From positions 122,074,307-122,138,306 of the forward strand of contig CM035164.1 of the NCBI GenBank assembly GCA_020205615.1: a stretch of DNA of 64,000 nucleotides, written 5' to 3'. Origin of the DNA: Panax quinquefolius. Taxonomy: Eukaryota; Streptophyta; Magnoliopsida; Apiales; Araliaceae. Shown piece after piece: positions 47,712-58,618 of the stretch. Below the pieces are notes generated by a model. That model had not been told where the DNA came from. It saw only the letters and a list, made by a program, of their open reading frames with translations, and ran no database searches. The stretch's first letter is position 1; every line of letters begins with the position of its first letter. Position numbers and translations under genes: made by a program.

Positions 47712-47728
47712 AACATGCTTCGCATGTT
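47712..47728 (+). other. Leader hairpin, AACATGC/GCATGTT
   Basis: Perfect 7-bp inverted repeat with a 3-nt TTC loop. Confidence 0.7.
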
Positions 47729-47826
47729 CATTAATATGATGCGTATTTTATATATATATATGCAAATGCGCTTAAACAAGATGAGACAAATTAATAACAA
47801 ACCCCTCAATTTTTATATTAAGTCCT

Positions 47827-47865
47827 AAAGCGTTCAAAGATATTTGGAATATTGAACGTCGCTTT
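47827..47865 (+). other. Leader hairpin, AAAGC+GTTCAA
   Basis: AAAGC pairs with GCTTT and GTTCAA with TTGAAC; a 3-nt bulge (GTC) lies on the right arm. Loop of 14 nt. Confidence 0.65.
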
Positions 47866-47892
47866 CTAAAGCATGATAAAATTAATAGAGTA

Positions 47893-47948
47893 TTAAATAT
47901 TTAATATGAGTTTGTTGTGTCACCACAAGGCAAGTATTAAGTATTTAA
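47893..47948 (+). other. Capped leader hairpin 1
   Basis: 47893-47907 pairs with 47934-47948 over 15 positions, two of them G-U. It is capped by TTGTG (47915-47919), loop TCAC, CACAA (47924-47928), with an internal loop containing TTTG and GG. Confidence 0.75.
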
Positions 47949-47991
47949 GATGTTAATTTATCACATTTGATGCTTATAAAGAAAATTGAAC

Positions 47992-48027
47992 AATATTATT
48001 TTGTTGTGTCACCACAAGGATGATATT
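47992..48027 (+). other. Capped leader hairpin 2
   Basis: 47992-47999 (AATATTAT) pairs with 48020-48027 (ATGATATT), one pair G-U. The cap is TTGTG (48004-48008), TCAC, CACAA (48013-48017), with TTTG/GG internal loop as in hairpin 1. Further weaker pairing continues outward. Confidence 0.75.
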
Positions 48028-48065
48028 TTTCTTTTTAAATATATGGAGTGCTAGGTCGGACTTAA

Positions 48066-48116
48066 CTTGGATAATTTTGATTCGGATGTGCCACCACTTG
48101 ATCAAAATAATCTAAG
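48066..48116 (+). other. Capped leader hairpin 3
   Basis: 48066-48081 pairs with 48101-48116 over 16 positions with one mismatch (A48073-A48109) and one G-U. The cap is a variant, GTG (48088-48090), CCAC, CAC (48095-48097). Confidence 0.75.
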
Positions 48117-48179
48117 AGGCAAAATACAAGGAGTCAGATAGTTGATGTAATTAACAAAAGTTGTCTACCTATTTATTTA

Positions 48180-48213
48180 TATATAGTTTGTTGTGTCACC
48201 ACAAGGCTATATA
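48180..48213 (+). other. Capped leader hairpin 4
   Basis: TATATAG (48180-48186) pairs with CTATATA (48207-48213). The cap is TTGTG (48191-48195), TCAC, CACAA (48200-48204), with the TTTG/GG internal loop. Confidence 0.75.
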
Positions 48214-48408
48214 CATTTGAAATGGGATCCTTATTCTCACTAGCAAATCTTTAATCGATTTTGCTTAACTATATAAGTGAGGGTAATATAGTTTGAAGAA
48301 AATAGTGGGAGATACCAATTTAAAACAAGACCTAATTTATTTTGGTAATTAATAAAAGTATGTATGTTAAAATGTTGTTAATTACAAATTCATTTACAGA
48401 ATTTTACA

Positions 48409-49240
48409 ATGTCTAAAATTACTATCACTGCGAAGCATATTAGATGCTAAATTAACCAGACCAAATTAAATGGATTGGTTAAGGAATTTGAGAATAGTTC
48501 TCATGGCTGAAAAGCTATCTTATGTCCTTAATACGCCTATCCCTGCAATGGTTGCAGACAATGCCTCTGAGAAGAGATTGCTATTTTTAGAAAGTGGCAA
48601 GATGATGCACAGTTGGCTCAATGCATCATGCTCGCATCCATGAGAAACGAGCTTCAGCGTCAGCATGAAACTATGGATGCTTCTACTATATTCCTGCACA
48701 TCAAGTAGTTGATGGTGAGAAAAGTAGGACTAATAGATATCAGATATCTAAGGAGCTCTTCCGATCTAGAATGACCGATGATACTACAAGATGATAAAAG
48801 TCCTTAACATTATCAATTTGATTGATCAATTAGGACAACGAGTTTTGTCATGGATGGAGAGTTGAGCCAAGATTTGATCTTGCACTCACTCCCGGACTCC
48901 TTTCACAATTGTTGTGAATTTTTCATATGAACAAGCTAGATATCAGCTTCGCTGATTTGCTTAACATGTTGAAAAATGTTGAGAGTCATTTTACAACTAA
49001 GAAAGACCATGTCTTACTGGTAGTGGCCAAAGGATCTTCTGAAAAGAAGAACGATTCAAAGAAGGTATATAGAAGGCAAAAATAAAGGATAATAAGAACA
49101 AAACCGATACGGATAAAGAAAGGAGTTTGCTTCCACCGCAATAAGCCCTGACACCGGAAAGAAAAGCTGCGAGAAGCATCTTGCGAGAGGCTAACCAAAG
49201 AAAGCTTAGTGAAGTTTCTGTTTAATCGCTTTTTGTTCAT
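48409..49240 (+). pseudogene. Copia element 1: gag, broken
   Basis: The likely start is ATG at 48409 (TCTAAAATTACTATC follows), with a stop 13 codons later as read. The gag text then appears in pieces: LNQTKLNG, RNLRIVLMAEKLSYVLNTP with PIPAMVAD (about 48480-48560), MLASMRNELQRQHE (about 48630-48670), HSLPDSFHN (about 48890), NKLDISFADLLNMLKNVESH (48930-48990), then a lysine-rich tail near 49030-49130. These are standard Ty1/copia gag blocks in order. No continuous frame remains. Gag would form the virus-like particle. Confidence 0.8.
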
Positions 49241-50269
49241 GATTGAAATAAATTTTTCTTTAAGTCAAGGTTCTACTTGGGTATTGGATACTGACTTTGG
49301 TTAACATAAATATAGATTTATGAAGGGACCAAGGAAGTAGAAAGTTAAACAAAGATAAGTAATCCTATATGTGGAAAATGAAGCAAAGGTTCTTTGCATT
49401 AGCTATAGAAACTTATAGTTTAGAAATGCCTACTACCGCAAATCTATTAAGTCAATAAGTTGTTATTGTATTCCAGTTCTTGTTAAAATATTATTTCTAT
49501 TTTATTGTTGACAATGAAATCTTTGGTATTATAATTAAGAACAATTGTTGTTCTATTTATAATAATAATATTTTGTATAGAACTGGAATATTACTTAATA
49601 AATTTTGTATACTTGACTTACATGAAAATAATTTTGCATATTGAACAAATTAGTATAAGAAAAGGAGATGATCATTCAAAGAGTTGAATGTATGTATTTG
49701 TTGAAATACAAGTGTGAATTATTTGAAAGGTTCAAAGAATTCAGAATTGAAACAAATTGGCAAAGTATTAAGATTCTTTGATTAAATCAAGGAATAAATA
49801 CTTGTGCAATAAGTTTCTAGATCATCTCAAAAGGTTTTTCTCATAATGGACACCTCATGATACGTAATAATTGATTGATGTATCTGAAAGGAAAAATCAT
49901 ACCTTGTTGAACATGGTACGGTCCATAATGATTTTACCGACATTCCAATATCCTTCTGGGATAATGTCCTAGAAATGGCTGCATATCTACGAAAATGGTA
50001 ACCTCAAAATCCTACCAAGACTCCATAAAATTTATGGACGGGGAGGATTCTAATCTTAAGTATGTTAAGTTAAGGGTTGTCCAACTTATGTGAAAATGTT
50101 TCAAGGATAAGCTTGGGACAAGATTTGACATGTATCGATTTGTGGGACATCCTAAAGTAAGTTTAGGGTATGTGTTCTATAATCCTACTTAAAGAAAAGG
50201 TGTTTGTTGCGAAACACGCGCTTCTAAGATAAAGGTATTTATCATTGAAGGGGCTAGTGGGAGGATAAT
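49241..50269 (+). pseudogene. Copia element 1: protease and integrase remnants
   Basis: STWVLDTDFG (about 49265-49295) sits at the protease active site, where copia usually has W-V-L-D-T-G/S. Integrase fragments follow: ERFKEFRIETNWQSIKIL (about 49718-49775), MVRSMM (about 49912), then in another frame TDIPISFWDNVLEMAAYL (about 49937-49990), and LKYVKLRV near 50055-50080. The usual GKKIKVLRSDRGGEY segment is decayed. Pol is interrupted at 50269 by the solo LTR and resumes at 54199 after ATAAT duplication (50265-50269). Confidence 0.78.
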
Positions 50270-50317
50270 TGTAAGACCCTCGAATTTTATGAAATAAAAG
50301 TATTCAATTTTTTTTAA

Positions 50318-50432
50318 TTACTATTCATGAGTTACTATTCACGAAGTTACTATTCACGGGTTACTTATTCACGAAGTTACTATTCATGAGTTACTATTCA
50401 CGAAGTTACTATTCACGAGTACTATTCATGAA
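50318..50432 (+). repeat. ACTATTCACGAG minisatellite in solo LTR
   Basis: Seven units of TTACTATTCACGAAG/TTACTATTCATGAG about 50 bp from the LTR start. A second worn cluster lies at 52390-52460. Confidence 0.85.
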
Positions 50433-51418
50433 GCATGATAATTTTTTTTTAAGAAAGGCATTACTCAATAATTGTTACAAAGAATTACGCTCAATATTTT
50501 ATTTTATTGATTCAATAATTGCTACGTTGATATTTTATATTATTGTTGTTTCAATAATTGTCACGGCACAGTATTTTCCATTATCGGAGCAATAATTCAT
50601 ATTATCTGAATAATATTATTGAATAACATTATTGGCAATGCCTAGAAAGTTCTGTCTAAGGAGAGGTTTGGTCACCTAATCATGCTGGCCAGAGTGAGGA
50701 GAAATTTTATTGGAAAGCCCTCTTTCCCGGGAACCTGCCTTTGTTAATATTGTGATTATGTAATATTATTTGTGAATAATTAATTATTGATTTTTATGAT
50801 GAGAAAAATATTTATTTTATGTGGATATAGATGGAGAAAATTTTAAAGTGACAATTGTTGAAAATTAATATTTTATCTTTTTCTTGATAAAATAATTCAT
50901 TTAAATATATTATTTTAATAATATAATAATGGTGATATTTTTACGAAGAAATGTGGAATATATGAGTATATGAGGAGGAAGAATATTTTGTTATAATAAA
51001 TGTTTAAAACATGTTAAACATGTCGATGAACCCCATTTCTTGATCGAAATTTGATTATGTAATCGTAAAATCGTCTGCTTTGTGGATTTCGGTCCAATTT
51101 CTGCTTGGAATTTGTAAAACTTTCTTCTGCAGTTGTAGAAAATTGAATTTCCTATAAAAGCTCGCGAGATTTGAATTTTTTGATAAAAGGGATATTTATT
51201 ATTAATTATTGAAGTTCTGAAGCTCTGAAATAATTGATTTTTGGAAGTTTAAAATAATTTAAATAACAAAAACGTTTTTTGTGCAAGTCTTGTGAGGTGG
51301 GATGTTTGATGGCTGAGGTTTTGAAGCAAAATAAGTGTGCTTTGGAATAAAAATAATATATATTAATATTTTATTAAATTTTCTGCTTTGGTGTTCTAAG
51401 TATTTTCCTATAAATAAG

Positions 51419-51426
51419 GTCTTAGG
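51419..51426 (+). promoter_or_regulatory. TATA box of solo LTR
   Basis: TATAAATA in TATTTTCCTATAAATAAGGT, the same context as the other LTRs. Confidence 0.6.
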
Positions 51427-52784
51427 TTAGAATTGAAAATCACACCGAAATCAAGTTTTCTCTCTATATTATCGAGCGTATTCTTGTGAGTATTTTGAGT
51501 ATACTTTGAGTGTTGCTATACTGATGCAAGTTCGTTCAAATAATTATTCTAATTAGAAGTACTGCTCTTTTGAGGTAAGGGATAGTAAGGGATTTTAAGG
51601 GTTATTATGTTTTTAGTTTCGAAATTTTTCTGAATCTTCAAAAATTCTGGAAAAATTTGAAATGATAATTTGATGAGTTTTATATATTGTGTCCAAAAAT
51701 GGCGATTTTTGGAAGTATAGATTGAGAGTTATGAATTTTATGAGAAAAGACTATTTTAAAAGTAACCGCTTATAACTCCTTGTGATTAACTCCAAAATTG
51801 ATGAAATTTTTATTGGGAGTACATATATATAATATCAGTATACCGTGTAAATTTCAAAATTTTTGGACAAAAGTATAATTTATGATAAATGTTTAAATAT
51901 TCGGTGGTTTTGGCCATATGAAAAATAGTAAATGAATTTTTAAAATTTAGAGAAAAATATATGTTCAATATGGGACTATGTTATGCTAAATCCCAGAAAA
52001 GAAATATTTTTGGAACTGATTTGGTATTTTTCATAAAAATATTCTAGTTATGAGTAAAATGAATTAAATATGTTATGTGAAGTAAGAAAAATTGGAAAAT
52101 ATGATTTTATGGCTTGAGAATCATATATGAGGTATATGCAGATTTTTGATGAGGGTTTTGGTTATTGGTGATGAAATCTTATGAGTTTGGTATTTTATGA
52201 TGATTAAATGCATTAATTAGTAAAGTGTAAACAATTTAATTAAATTGTTTATAAGTTTAAGAAATGATTAAAATATTATTATAATATTAATAATATTAGA
52301 TTATGAGATTTCTAAGTGATTTATAACATTTGGATTAAGGTGTTATAAATATGGATATGAATTTTATTATGAAACTTTATCTTTTCGTGTCGAGGTTACT
52401 ATGCACGTATACGGTACTATGTACGAATACGGGGTACTATTCACGACAAATTGGTTTCTTCTTTGACCAAATTATCGTTGATTTATGAATCTTACTCTTG
52501 AAATTAAAACTATGTTTTGATTATATTGTTTTTATATAACATTCTTATAACCCTAATGATAATATTTCTCGATGACGAGTGTAAAGATGGGTAGATTATT
52601 GGTATGATCGTGACTATAGGTTCTCTTTGGCGATGGAGTGCAAAAGTTGAATTATTGGACTGGTATGATCATGACCATTGAATTTACAATTGAATATTTT
52701 TAGCTTAAGTGCAAAGGTGAATTGATCAACATGGTTATAATTATTGTTATATAACTTCTGAAATGATTATGTATTTCTTTGATA

Positions 52785-53115
52785 TATGAATATCTTTGGC
52801 TCGTAGTCAAAAGATGACTTATTGATGAATATCTTAGCACAGTAGTGCAAAGATGAATTGTTGATGAATATCTTTTGCTCGTAGTGCAAAAGATGACTTG
52901 TTGATGAATATCTTAGCTTTTGTAGTGCAAAAGATGAATTATCGATGAATATCTTTTGCTCGTAATGCAAAGATGACTGTTATTGAATATCTTTAGCTTT
53001 GTGGTGCAAAGATGAATTATTGATGAATATCTTTGGCTCGTAATGCAAAGATGACTGTTGTTGAATATCTTTAGCTTTGTAGTCTAAAGATAAATCGTTG
53101 ATGAATATCTTTGGC
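52785..53115 (+). repeat. Hairpin minisatellite in solo LTR
   Basis: Eight to nine units of 36-42 bp: GATGAATATCTTTGGCTCGTA...GCAAAGATGA, alternating between ...CTCGTAGTGC and ...TTTGTAGTGC types. ATCTTT and AAAGAT are inverted in each unit. This is the largest array of this repeat in the window. Confidence 0.85.
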
Positions 53116-53656
53116 CCGTAAAAATGATGAATTTATTAGTATGATTATGAATGAGGACTGTGATTTGGTATAACCATGATATTTGATGTTTCGTGTAAAG
53201 ACAGTGATGAAAATTATCTTCGTCCCGATGAGAAGAGGAATTTAGAATCACAATTATGATTATGAGTTATTCATATGATTGTGGAAAGGAACTGTTGATT
53301 GATGTTACAGGATAAAATATTGTTGGTGGACTTTTAACGTGGAGAAGACAATAGACTTTATAGTCTATTTGACTCTTTTAATGGATTGCTTCGTTCACGC
53401 AACTATGGTTGAAAAGTTTTATCATCTACCATATGTTCTAAATCTCCGATTTATTATCGATGAAGACTATTGATAATTTATTTATCTTTAGTCAAAATAT
53501 TCTTTATCGAGCTAGTTGTGCTCACCCTTTTGTTTCACAATTCCTTTTCGTAATAATAAAAGTGTAGTAAATTTGGGTCGAGCGGGGATAGCGAGGGAAT
53601 AGAATGGTGGTCTATAGATGTTGAGGGTGAGGTGAACCCAACTTTGGAAGGGTGTT

Positions 53657-54025
53657 TTGTCACTATCATACAAGATGTCTAATGACATACAAACTCTTGT
53701 TATCATAAGACATGGTTGTGCTCATCCACTTGCTGAGTATATTTACAAGCACTACCTATATAATCTTGGTGTTTGTTTGGAGTATAATACTCAATTAGAG
53801 ACAGTGGAGATAATGATATGTCAAGAGAAGACTCACCATTGGGAAGAATATGATAGTAATCTTCTCGTTTTTCTTTGGGGTTTATTGGGTCAACCAACGA
53901 TAATTCTGTGGCCATATGATATCTACCATAACCTAAAAGCATGGCCTCCCATGTATGAAGGTTTCCTTGAGCACTTCCCAAAGATTCTAATTTCTAAAAT
54001 AGTTTTTGACTATACCTTTATGTAA
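53657..54025 (+). CDS. Unrecognised 122-residue ORF inside solo LTR
   Basis: An uninterrupted frame from ATG to TAA inside the U5 side of the solo LTR. It starts MSNDIQTLVIIRHGCAHPLA and later contains FLWGLLGQPTIILWPYD. I recognise no domain, signal peptide or membrane segment. The segment of about 430 bp around it (about 53612-54045) has no counterpart in the other LTRs, which run directly from the TAGTAGTCC-like string to the ATATTTGTATTCAAACTCA string. It is visibly less AT-rich than its surroundings. The opposite strand is also open for 92 residues (53981-53703). A captured host fragment or a chance frame are both possible. Confidence 0.35.
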   Translation: MSLSYKMSNDIQTLVIIRHGCAHPLAEYIYKHYLYNLGVCLEYNTQLETVEIMICQEKTHHWEEYDSNLLVFLWGLLGQPTIILWPYDIYHNLKAWPPMYEGFLEHFPKILISKIVFDYTFM

Positions 54026-54198
54026 GGTGTCATTGTGACGTGCTACAGTTGGTATATATTTGTATCCAAACTCACAGCATATGTGTTGTTGTATTTTGCA
54101 CGATAATTGTTGTAATAAAGTTGTAGTTGTTTTTCGTACCATATATTTCGCGACTCAGGATGGGTTGGATGGAATGGACCTATTTTGGGGTAGTTACA

Positions 54199-55060
54199 AT
54201 AATAGATCTTGAAGAGTTCAAGAACCACAAAATACTATAAGTCAAATAAGAGGAACCTGTAGATAGACCTATTATACAACAACTGAATCGTAAATCTAGA
54301 ATAAGAAGAAGATACAGGAGGTATGGATTCATCATAGATGATGATGATGAGGTACACATCATAGAAGATGATGATCCAGTTACATACGATGAGGTAAGTG
54401 TTGTAGACAATCAGAGAAATGGATTGAAGCAAGTTTCTCAAATATGGAACATTCGTTTTGATGAGGAAATCAAAAGAGTTTGATTTTATCAAAATAAGAA
54501 TGATCCTAGTAATGTACAAAAAAGGGTCGTTAGAGCATCGTGACATTCCTAGTACTATATGTTGATATACTACGGATAAGGAATGACATACCAATGCTGC
54601 AATCAGTAAAGATAAAGTTGTCTAAACATTCCTCCATGAATAATTTGGAAGAGTATCTTAATTGGGGATATAAATCTATATAGATAGATTTAAGAGGATG
54701 CTCGACTTAACCCAAGGAACGTATATTCATTTGATGCTAAAGTCGTTTAGCATGGCAAACTCCAAGAGATGTCTCATGTCGATGAGCTATGGAGTATATC
54801 TCTCTTTATAGTCCCCACAGACTCCTGAAAAGAGAGGTCGCATGAGTGACAATCATGCATGCAATGAAATGTACGAGACCTGATGTTGATCAGTCATATT
54901 ATGGAGAAATTCACTATGAGTCAGTGAAAAACATCTTAAAGTGCTTAACCTAAGCACTAAGGATGTGATCATATTCATGGTGGGTCTTAATTAAAACTAG
55001 AGGGCTTAATGCACTCAAGTTTTTCTTGCGAACCAAAATGATGTAAAATCCATTTTAAGG
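54199..55060 (+). pseudogene. Copia element 1: reverse transcriptase, broken
   Basis: Pol resumes after the solo LTR. DLEEFKNHK-like linker text is followed by RRYGFIIDDDDEVHIIEDDD and, at about 54411-54480, NQRNGLKQVSQIWNIRFDEE, the copia RT block usually read as G-L-K-Q-A-S-R-S-W. The catalytic box at 54558-54566 reads Y-V-D followed directly by isoleucine, so one aspartate of YVDD is missing. Later blocks match IPMLQSVK, MNNLEEYLNWGYK (family: MKDLGEASYILGIK) and LDLTQGTYIHLMLKSFSMAN in shifted frames. Inactive as read. Confidence 0.82.
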
Positions 55061-55417
55061 TAAAGCGTTATCTTGAAAAGTGGTGCAATGAATTGAAAGG
55101 TTCCAAACAACAAATAGTTCTTTGGTTTAGTAATAAAGACAAAGTATATAGCTATAAATGAAGTCGCAAGTTGATTGTTTGGATTAAAAGTTCATTACGT
55201 AACTAGGAATAGTTCCTAAGTCTCATCTTGGATCTAAACATGTGTTGTGGCACTTTCATTTGATTATTAGAATCATTGAAAGATGGAAAATCACTATAGA
55301 GATAGTGGACTCTCATGAAACAACATTACATATCCATTAACTAAAGCTTATCCAACAAATAGGATAATCGCCACTTAGAGAAGAAGAGTATAAGATACAA
55401 TGGCGATTGGCTTTAGT
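55061..55417 (+). pseudogene. Copia element 1: RNase H remnant
   Basis: The end of pol is short and heavily decayed. TGGTGCAATGAATTGAAAGG, CTTTGGTTTAGTAATAAAGA, AAGTCTCATCTTGGATCTAA (family: SHQRSKH), ATCATTGAAAGATG (IIERG) and ATCCATTAACTAAAGCTTAT (DPLTKALP) appear in the right order but in different frames with segments lost. Confidence 0.7.
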
Positions 55418-55430
55418 GCAAGTGGGAGAT
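55418..55430 (+). other. Copia element 1 polypurine tract
   Basis: GCAAGTGGGAGAT immediately before the 3' LTR. Confidence 0.88.
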
Positions 55431-57309
55431 TGAAAGTAGTATGCACAAGCCAATCATGTTTGATGATAAAGCATATACTTTGTAACAATCTTATTCATTT
55501 ATTAATAAAAAGTATTAATTTATTAAAGGCTTTTAATTATCTACATGATGTTTGTTTTTATAATATGTGATAAACCCATAGTTTTAAGCAATGCTTTTAG
55601 AATAATGATGATGATCATTCTAATGAGATCTAAATTCTTAGAAAGCTTAAAACTAAAATAGTTCCCAATCATTGGATTACTAAATTGGGGATTAGTGAAT
55701 CCTGATAGATTGGTACATATGTTGCTTGCTTTCATTGGATGAGGATGATTGATCTCATGATCATTTGTGTGGAGACACTAAAGCAAGTATGTAGGTGCTT
55801 ATTAGAGAATAAGTTCACCGAACGTTGGCTCGCTAAGGAATGCCTAATGGAGTTTTATTTGTCTCATCAATAGGAATTCTCAGTAGTGATAGTAAGTATG
55901 TGATCCTTGACTTGAGATCATCATAGTATCTTGTGTATGATGAGTTATACTTTGACTTATTCCTTAAGACCCTTAGGGTATATCAAAGGGTATGCTTGGG
56001 TATAATAAGTCAGTATATGGAGATAATGTATGATCAATAAAGAATCTACCACTTCTAATAAAAGAAGAGAAATGTCCTATGTGATTCGATAAATGACAAC
56101 CCAAGTAGTCCTTGGCGGCGTAATGAAATTAGAAAGGAGTTTCTAATTTGCATTATTTGAGTTGTGCATTTAAGGATCGAAATACATATAATTAAATAAA
56201 ATAAGACTTGACAAAGAATTTCATGTCTTATATTTAATTGGGACATTGTATGGTGGAAGGATTGAATTGTACGGTAACTATTTACTCAAAGGTTCTTTTA
56301 TGATTAATGTTGAAATCTATATTATCCGGAAAGTCGTTGATCGCTAGGAGGCTTATCCCTATCAGAATAAATATTATTTATTTAAATAAATAAATTATTT
56401 AATTTATTTATTTAAATAAGATTAGAATTGTTCTAATTGATTTATTCACAACCTGGGTTTAATATGGAGAACCTAAAGGGTCACACCATAAAAGGAAGAA
56501 TAATTATTTAAGAAGTAAATGGCATAATCGTAATAATATATGTTAAAGTATATTTAATTTAATCTATGGTGATAGAATAAATTAAATAGCTTAATATTTA
56601 TTATTTAATATTTTAGAAATATTAAATATAAATTAATAAGAGGAGTCTTATTAATATTATTACAATTATTATTATTTTAATTTCTAAAAGAGTTTAGGAA
56701 TTAATTTAATATAAGTACTCTCATTTATTCCTAATAGGATTAGGAGGGAAAATTAGTTAAAGGAGTTTAATTAATTATCCCTAATAAGATTAGGGAGCTT
56801 AATTAATTAAAAGAATTTAATTAATTAAATAAATCACAATTCCTTAATTGTTAAGGTGGGTTGCCCACATCTATAAATAAGAGGAGTCTTATTATGGGTG
56901 GTAGGGGTTGTTGACTTTTTCAACATACGACATAATTCCAATTGTTGGGAGAGTACACCTTTCTATAGAGATAGAAAAACTAGGGTTTGTGAACCACCCT
57001 TTTTCTTGAATCATTATTATTCCTCGGTGGATCACCTCTAGAGGCCAAACATATGGGTGGCTAACGTTGATCAAAGGAAGGAACAAAACCGGTGGATTCA
57101 AGTTGAACGCGAAAGGATTTGAGGTGAACTTGTACCGAGGAAGCTCGATCTTCAAGGGTATGATTTTATTCTTTATCTTTTCGTTTAATTAATAATTGTG
57201 CATAAAGGGTGATCCGGTTTATGGTTTGTAAATTTTTTAAACTCGATTTTACACGCTTCCGCACTTTTTATGCAATTTGATTGCGCACATGAATATTACA
57301 AACCTAACA
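55431..57309 (+). mobile_element. Copia element 1: 3' LTR
   Basis: TGAAAGTAGTATGCACAAGC at 55431 to AAACCTAACA at 57309, 1879 bp, partner of 22833-24712. The right target copy CTTTT follows at 57310-57314. TATA box at 56872-56879. Confidence 0.93.
56872..56879 (+). promoter_or_regulatory. TATA box of copia 3' LTR
   Basis: TATAAATA in CACATCTATAAATAAGAG, as in the 5' LTR. Confidence 0.6.
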
Positions 57310-57314
57310 CTTTT

Positions 57315-58376
57315 GTTATTCCATTCTTTATTATACCCAGTTGGTTAAAACTTTGACTTCTATACTCCATGAAATTAGTGGAATATCCTTGATATTTGCG
57401 CTTCATCCAAAGATCCTTTCATGGAAATATTCTTCTCAAAGATTCTTGAATTTTACTCTACAAAGCAAGATCATGTTGACAGCTTGGATGTTATTGGTTC
57501 CTAGATAAATTAATTCTTGAACTTGTTTTATTGAATTCTTATATCATTTACATCATCCTCATGTTTATATTATGTTGAAAGTCATCCGTGTGCTCAGAGT
57601 GCATAGATGGACTTGGTATGATTATGACCGAGAGACTATTCGATTGTAATCATGACCGTAATGTTACAAATGATGGTAAAAAATCCTCGATTAATGGTCA
57701 GTAGTGCATTGATGGACGATTGTTGGCATGATCATGACCAATAATGAATACACAAATATTCTTGGCCCGTAGTGCATGAATAATTGTGGTCGTGATACTA
57801 AAAATATCCTTAAATAGTAGTCGTGGGGTGATTCGATGATGTGAAATATTTATTAAAGTCGAGTCTCAAATATAACAGCTTATGAAAACCTTTAAAATCA
57901 TAAAAGATAGTAGATTTTATTTTCTACTTGACTTTTTAATGGATTCTTTGGTTCACCAGTAGTTAAACTTGATGTTCATTATATTTTATCGCTTTAACAT
58001 CACAGTAGAGCTAATGATAATTTATTCTCGCATTATCTTAGTCATAATATTTCTTCTTGAGCTAGTTGAGCTCACCCTTTCTTTCACCTTTTTCTTCTTG
58101 AAATGAGAATATAGCCGAGACGAGCTCTGGGAACGGAGTAATGGTCCGGAGGATAGCATTAGTAGTCCCACACTATTCGTGAAATAGTGTGATAATAATT
58201 GTAATGAGGACTCCTTTTGAGTTTGTATGATCTCTAGTAGACAATATTTGTATTCAAACTCACGCTTTATGTCGTATTGTACACCTTAGCTTATATTAGT
58301 AAGTTGTATTTAAATTACGCACTATGTATCCGACTACCCAAGATGGGTGATGTATACCTATTTTGGGGGCGTCACA
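57315..58376 (+). mobile_element. Solo gypsy LTR, right half (continued from 22832)
   Basis: It continues GTTATTCCATTCTTTATTAT from the left half, parallel to 61946-62973. It holds the TGCATTGATGG/GGTATGATTATGACCG repeat at 57590-57800 and the conserved TTATCTTAGTCATAATATTT block near 58037, and ends TTTTGGGGGCGTCACA at 58376. CGAAG follows as the right target copy. Confidence 0.87.
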
Positions 58377-58618
58377 CGAAGAGCTTTCTTTTGTGGTTCT
58401 CATGCAAGGCTTTCCTCCCATCTCGCATTGGCTTTGTACCACACCTTTTTCTCGCTTAACTCCCCATCTTCAACACCTCTCACATGCGCGCCGCATCGTA
58501 TAAAGAGTGTCTACCTTCTTACCAGAAGTGACCACTAGAGACCCTTTTGGTGAGCTTCCATCGACCTTCAAAGAAAGTAACTTTTATAACCATTCTCATC
58601 AAGCTTACCAAAGAGAGA
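58377..58618 (-). pseudogene. Copia element 2: fragment after protease
   Basis: On the minus strand the text after protease reads GSLVVTSGKKVDTLY (about 58550-58505), the start of the GAG-pre-integrase region of copia. It then ends in non-coding sequence that joins 21264 across the nest. Integrase, RT and RNase H are absent on both sides. Confidence 0.72.

Larger units (their letters stand above)
47378..48408 (+). mobile_element. Copia element 1: leader, part 2
   Basis: Continues the copia leader to the gag start codon. It has no long frame and instead holds a series of inverted repeats between 47712 and 48213, annotated separately. The CACCCCTAGGGTTTGACC region near 47577 and TGGTGGCTCTAGTGAACC are unassigned. 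With 24728-25101 the leader totals about 1.4 kb. Confidence 0.75.
50270..54198 (+). mobile_element. Solo gypsy LTR, 3.9 kb, perfect TSD ATAAT
   Basis: TGTAAGACCCTCGAATTTTA at 50270 to GGGGTAGTTACA at 54198, flanked by ATAAT (50265-50269 and 54199-54203). It joins the features of the array LTRs (AATATTATT... block near 50600-50700, minisatellites, conserved TTAGTCAAAATATTC block near 53480-53520) with a middle part resembling the degenerate LTR at 1277-5095. It is much longer than the other LTRs here and contains an extra segment with an ORF near 53610-54045. No internal domain, primer-binding site or polypurine tract was seen. Confidence 0.87.

Noticed and set aside
53703..53981. Antisense 92-residue frame opposite the orphan ORF
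   Set aside because: I recognise no motif. It is recorded only as the shadow of the plus-strand frame, although the coding strand cannot be decided from sequence alone.
50270..54198. A complete short retroelement instead of a solo LTR
   Set aside because: No internal terminal repeat, primer-binding site or polypurine tract is visible, and both ends are the two ends of a single LTR with a matching target duplication.
21265..58376. A giant 37-kb gypsy element with LTRs at both ends
   Set aside because: The left and right pieces are complementary halves of one LTR split at CTTTT by copia element 1, not two copies.
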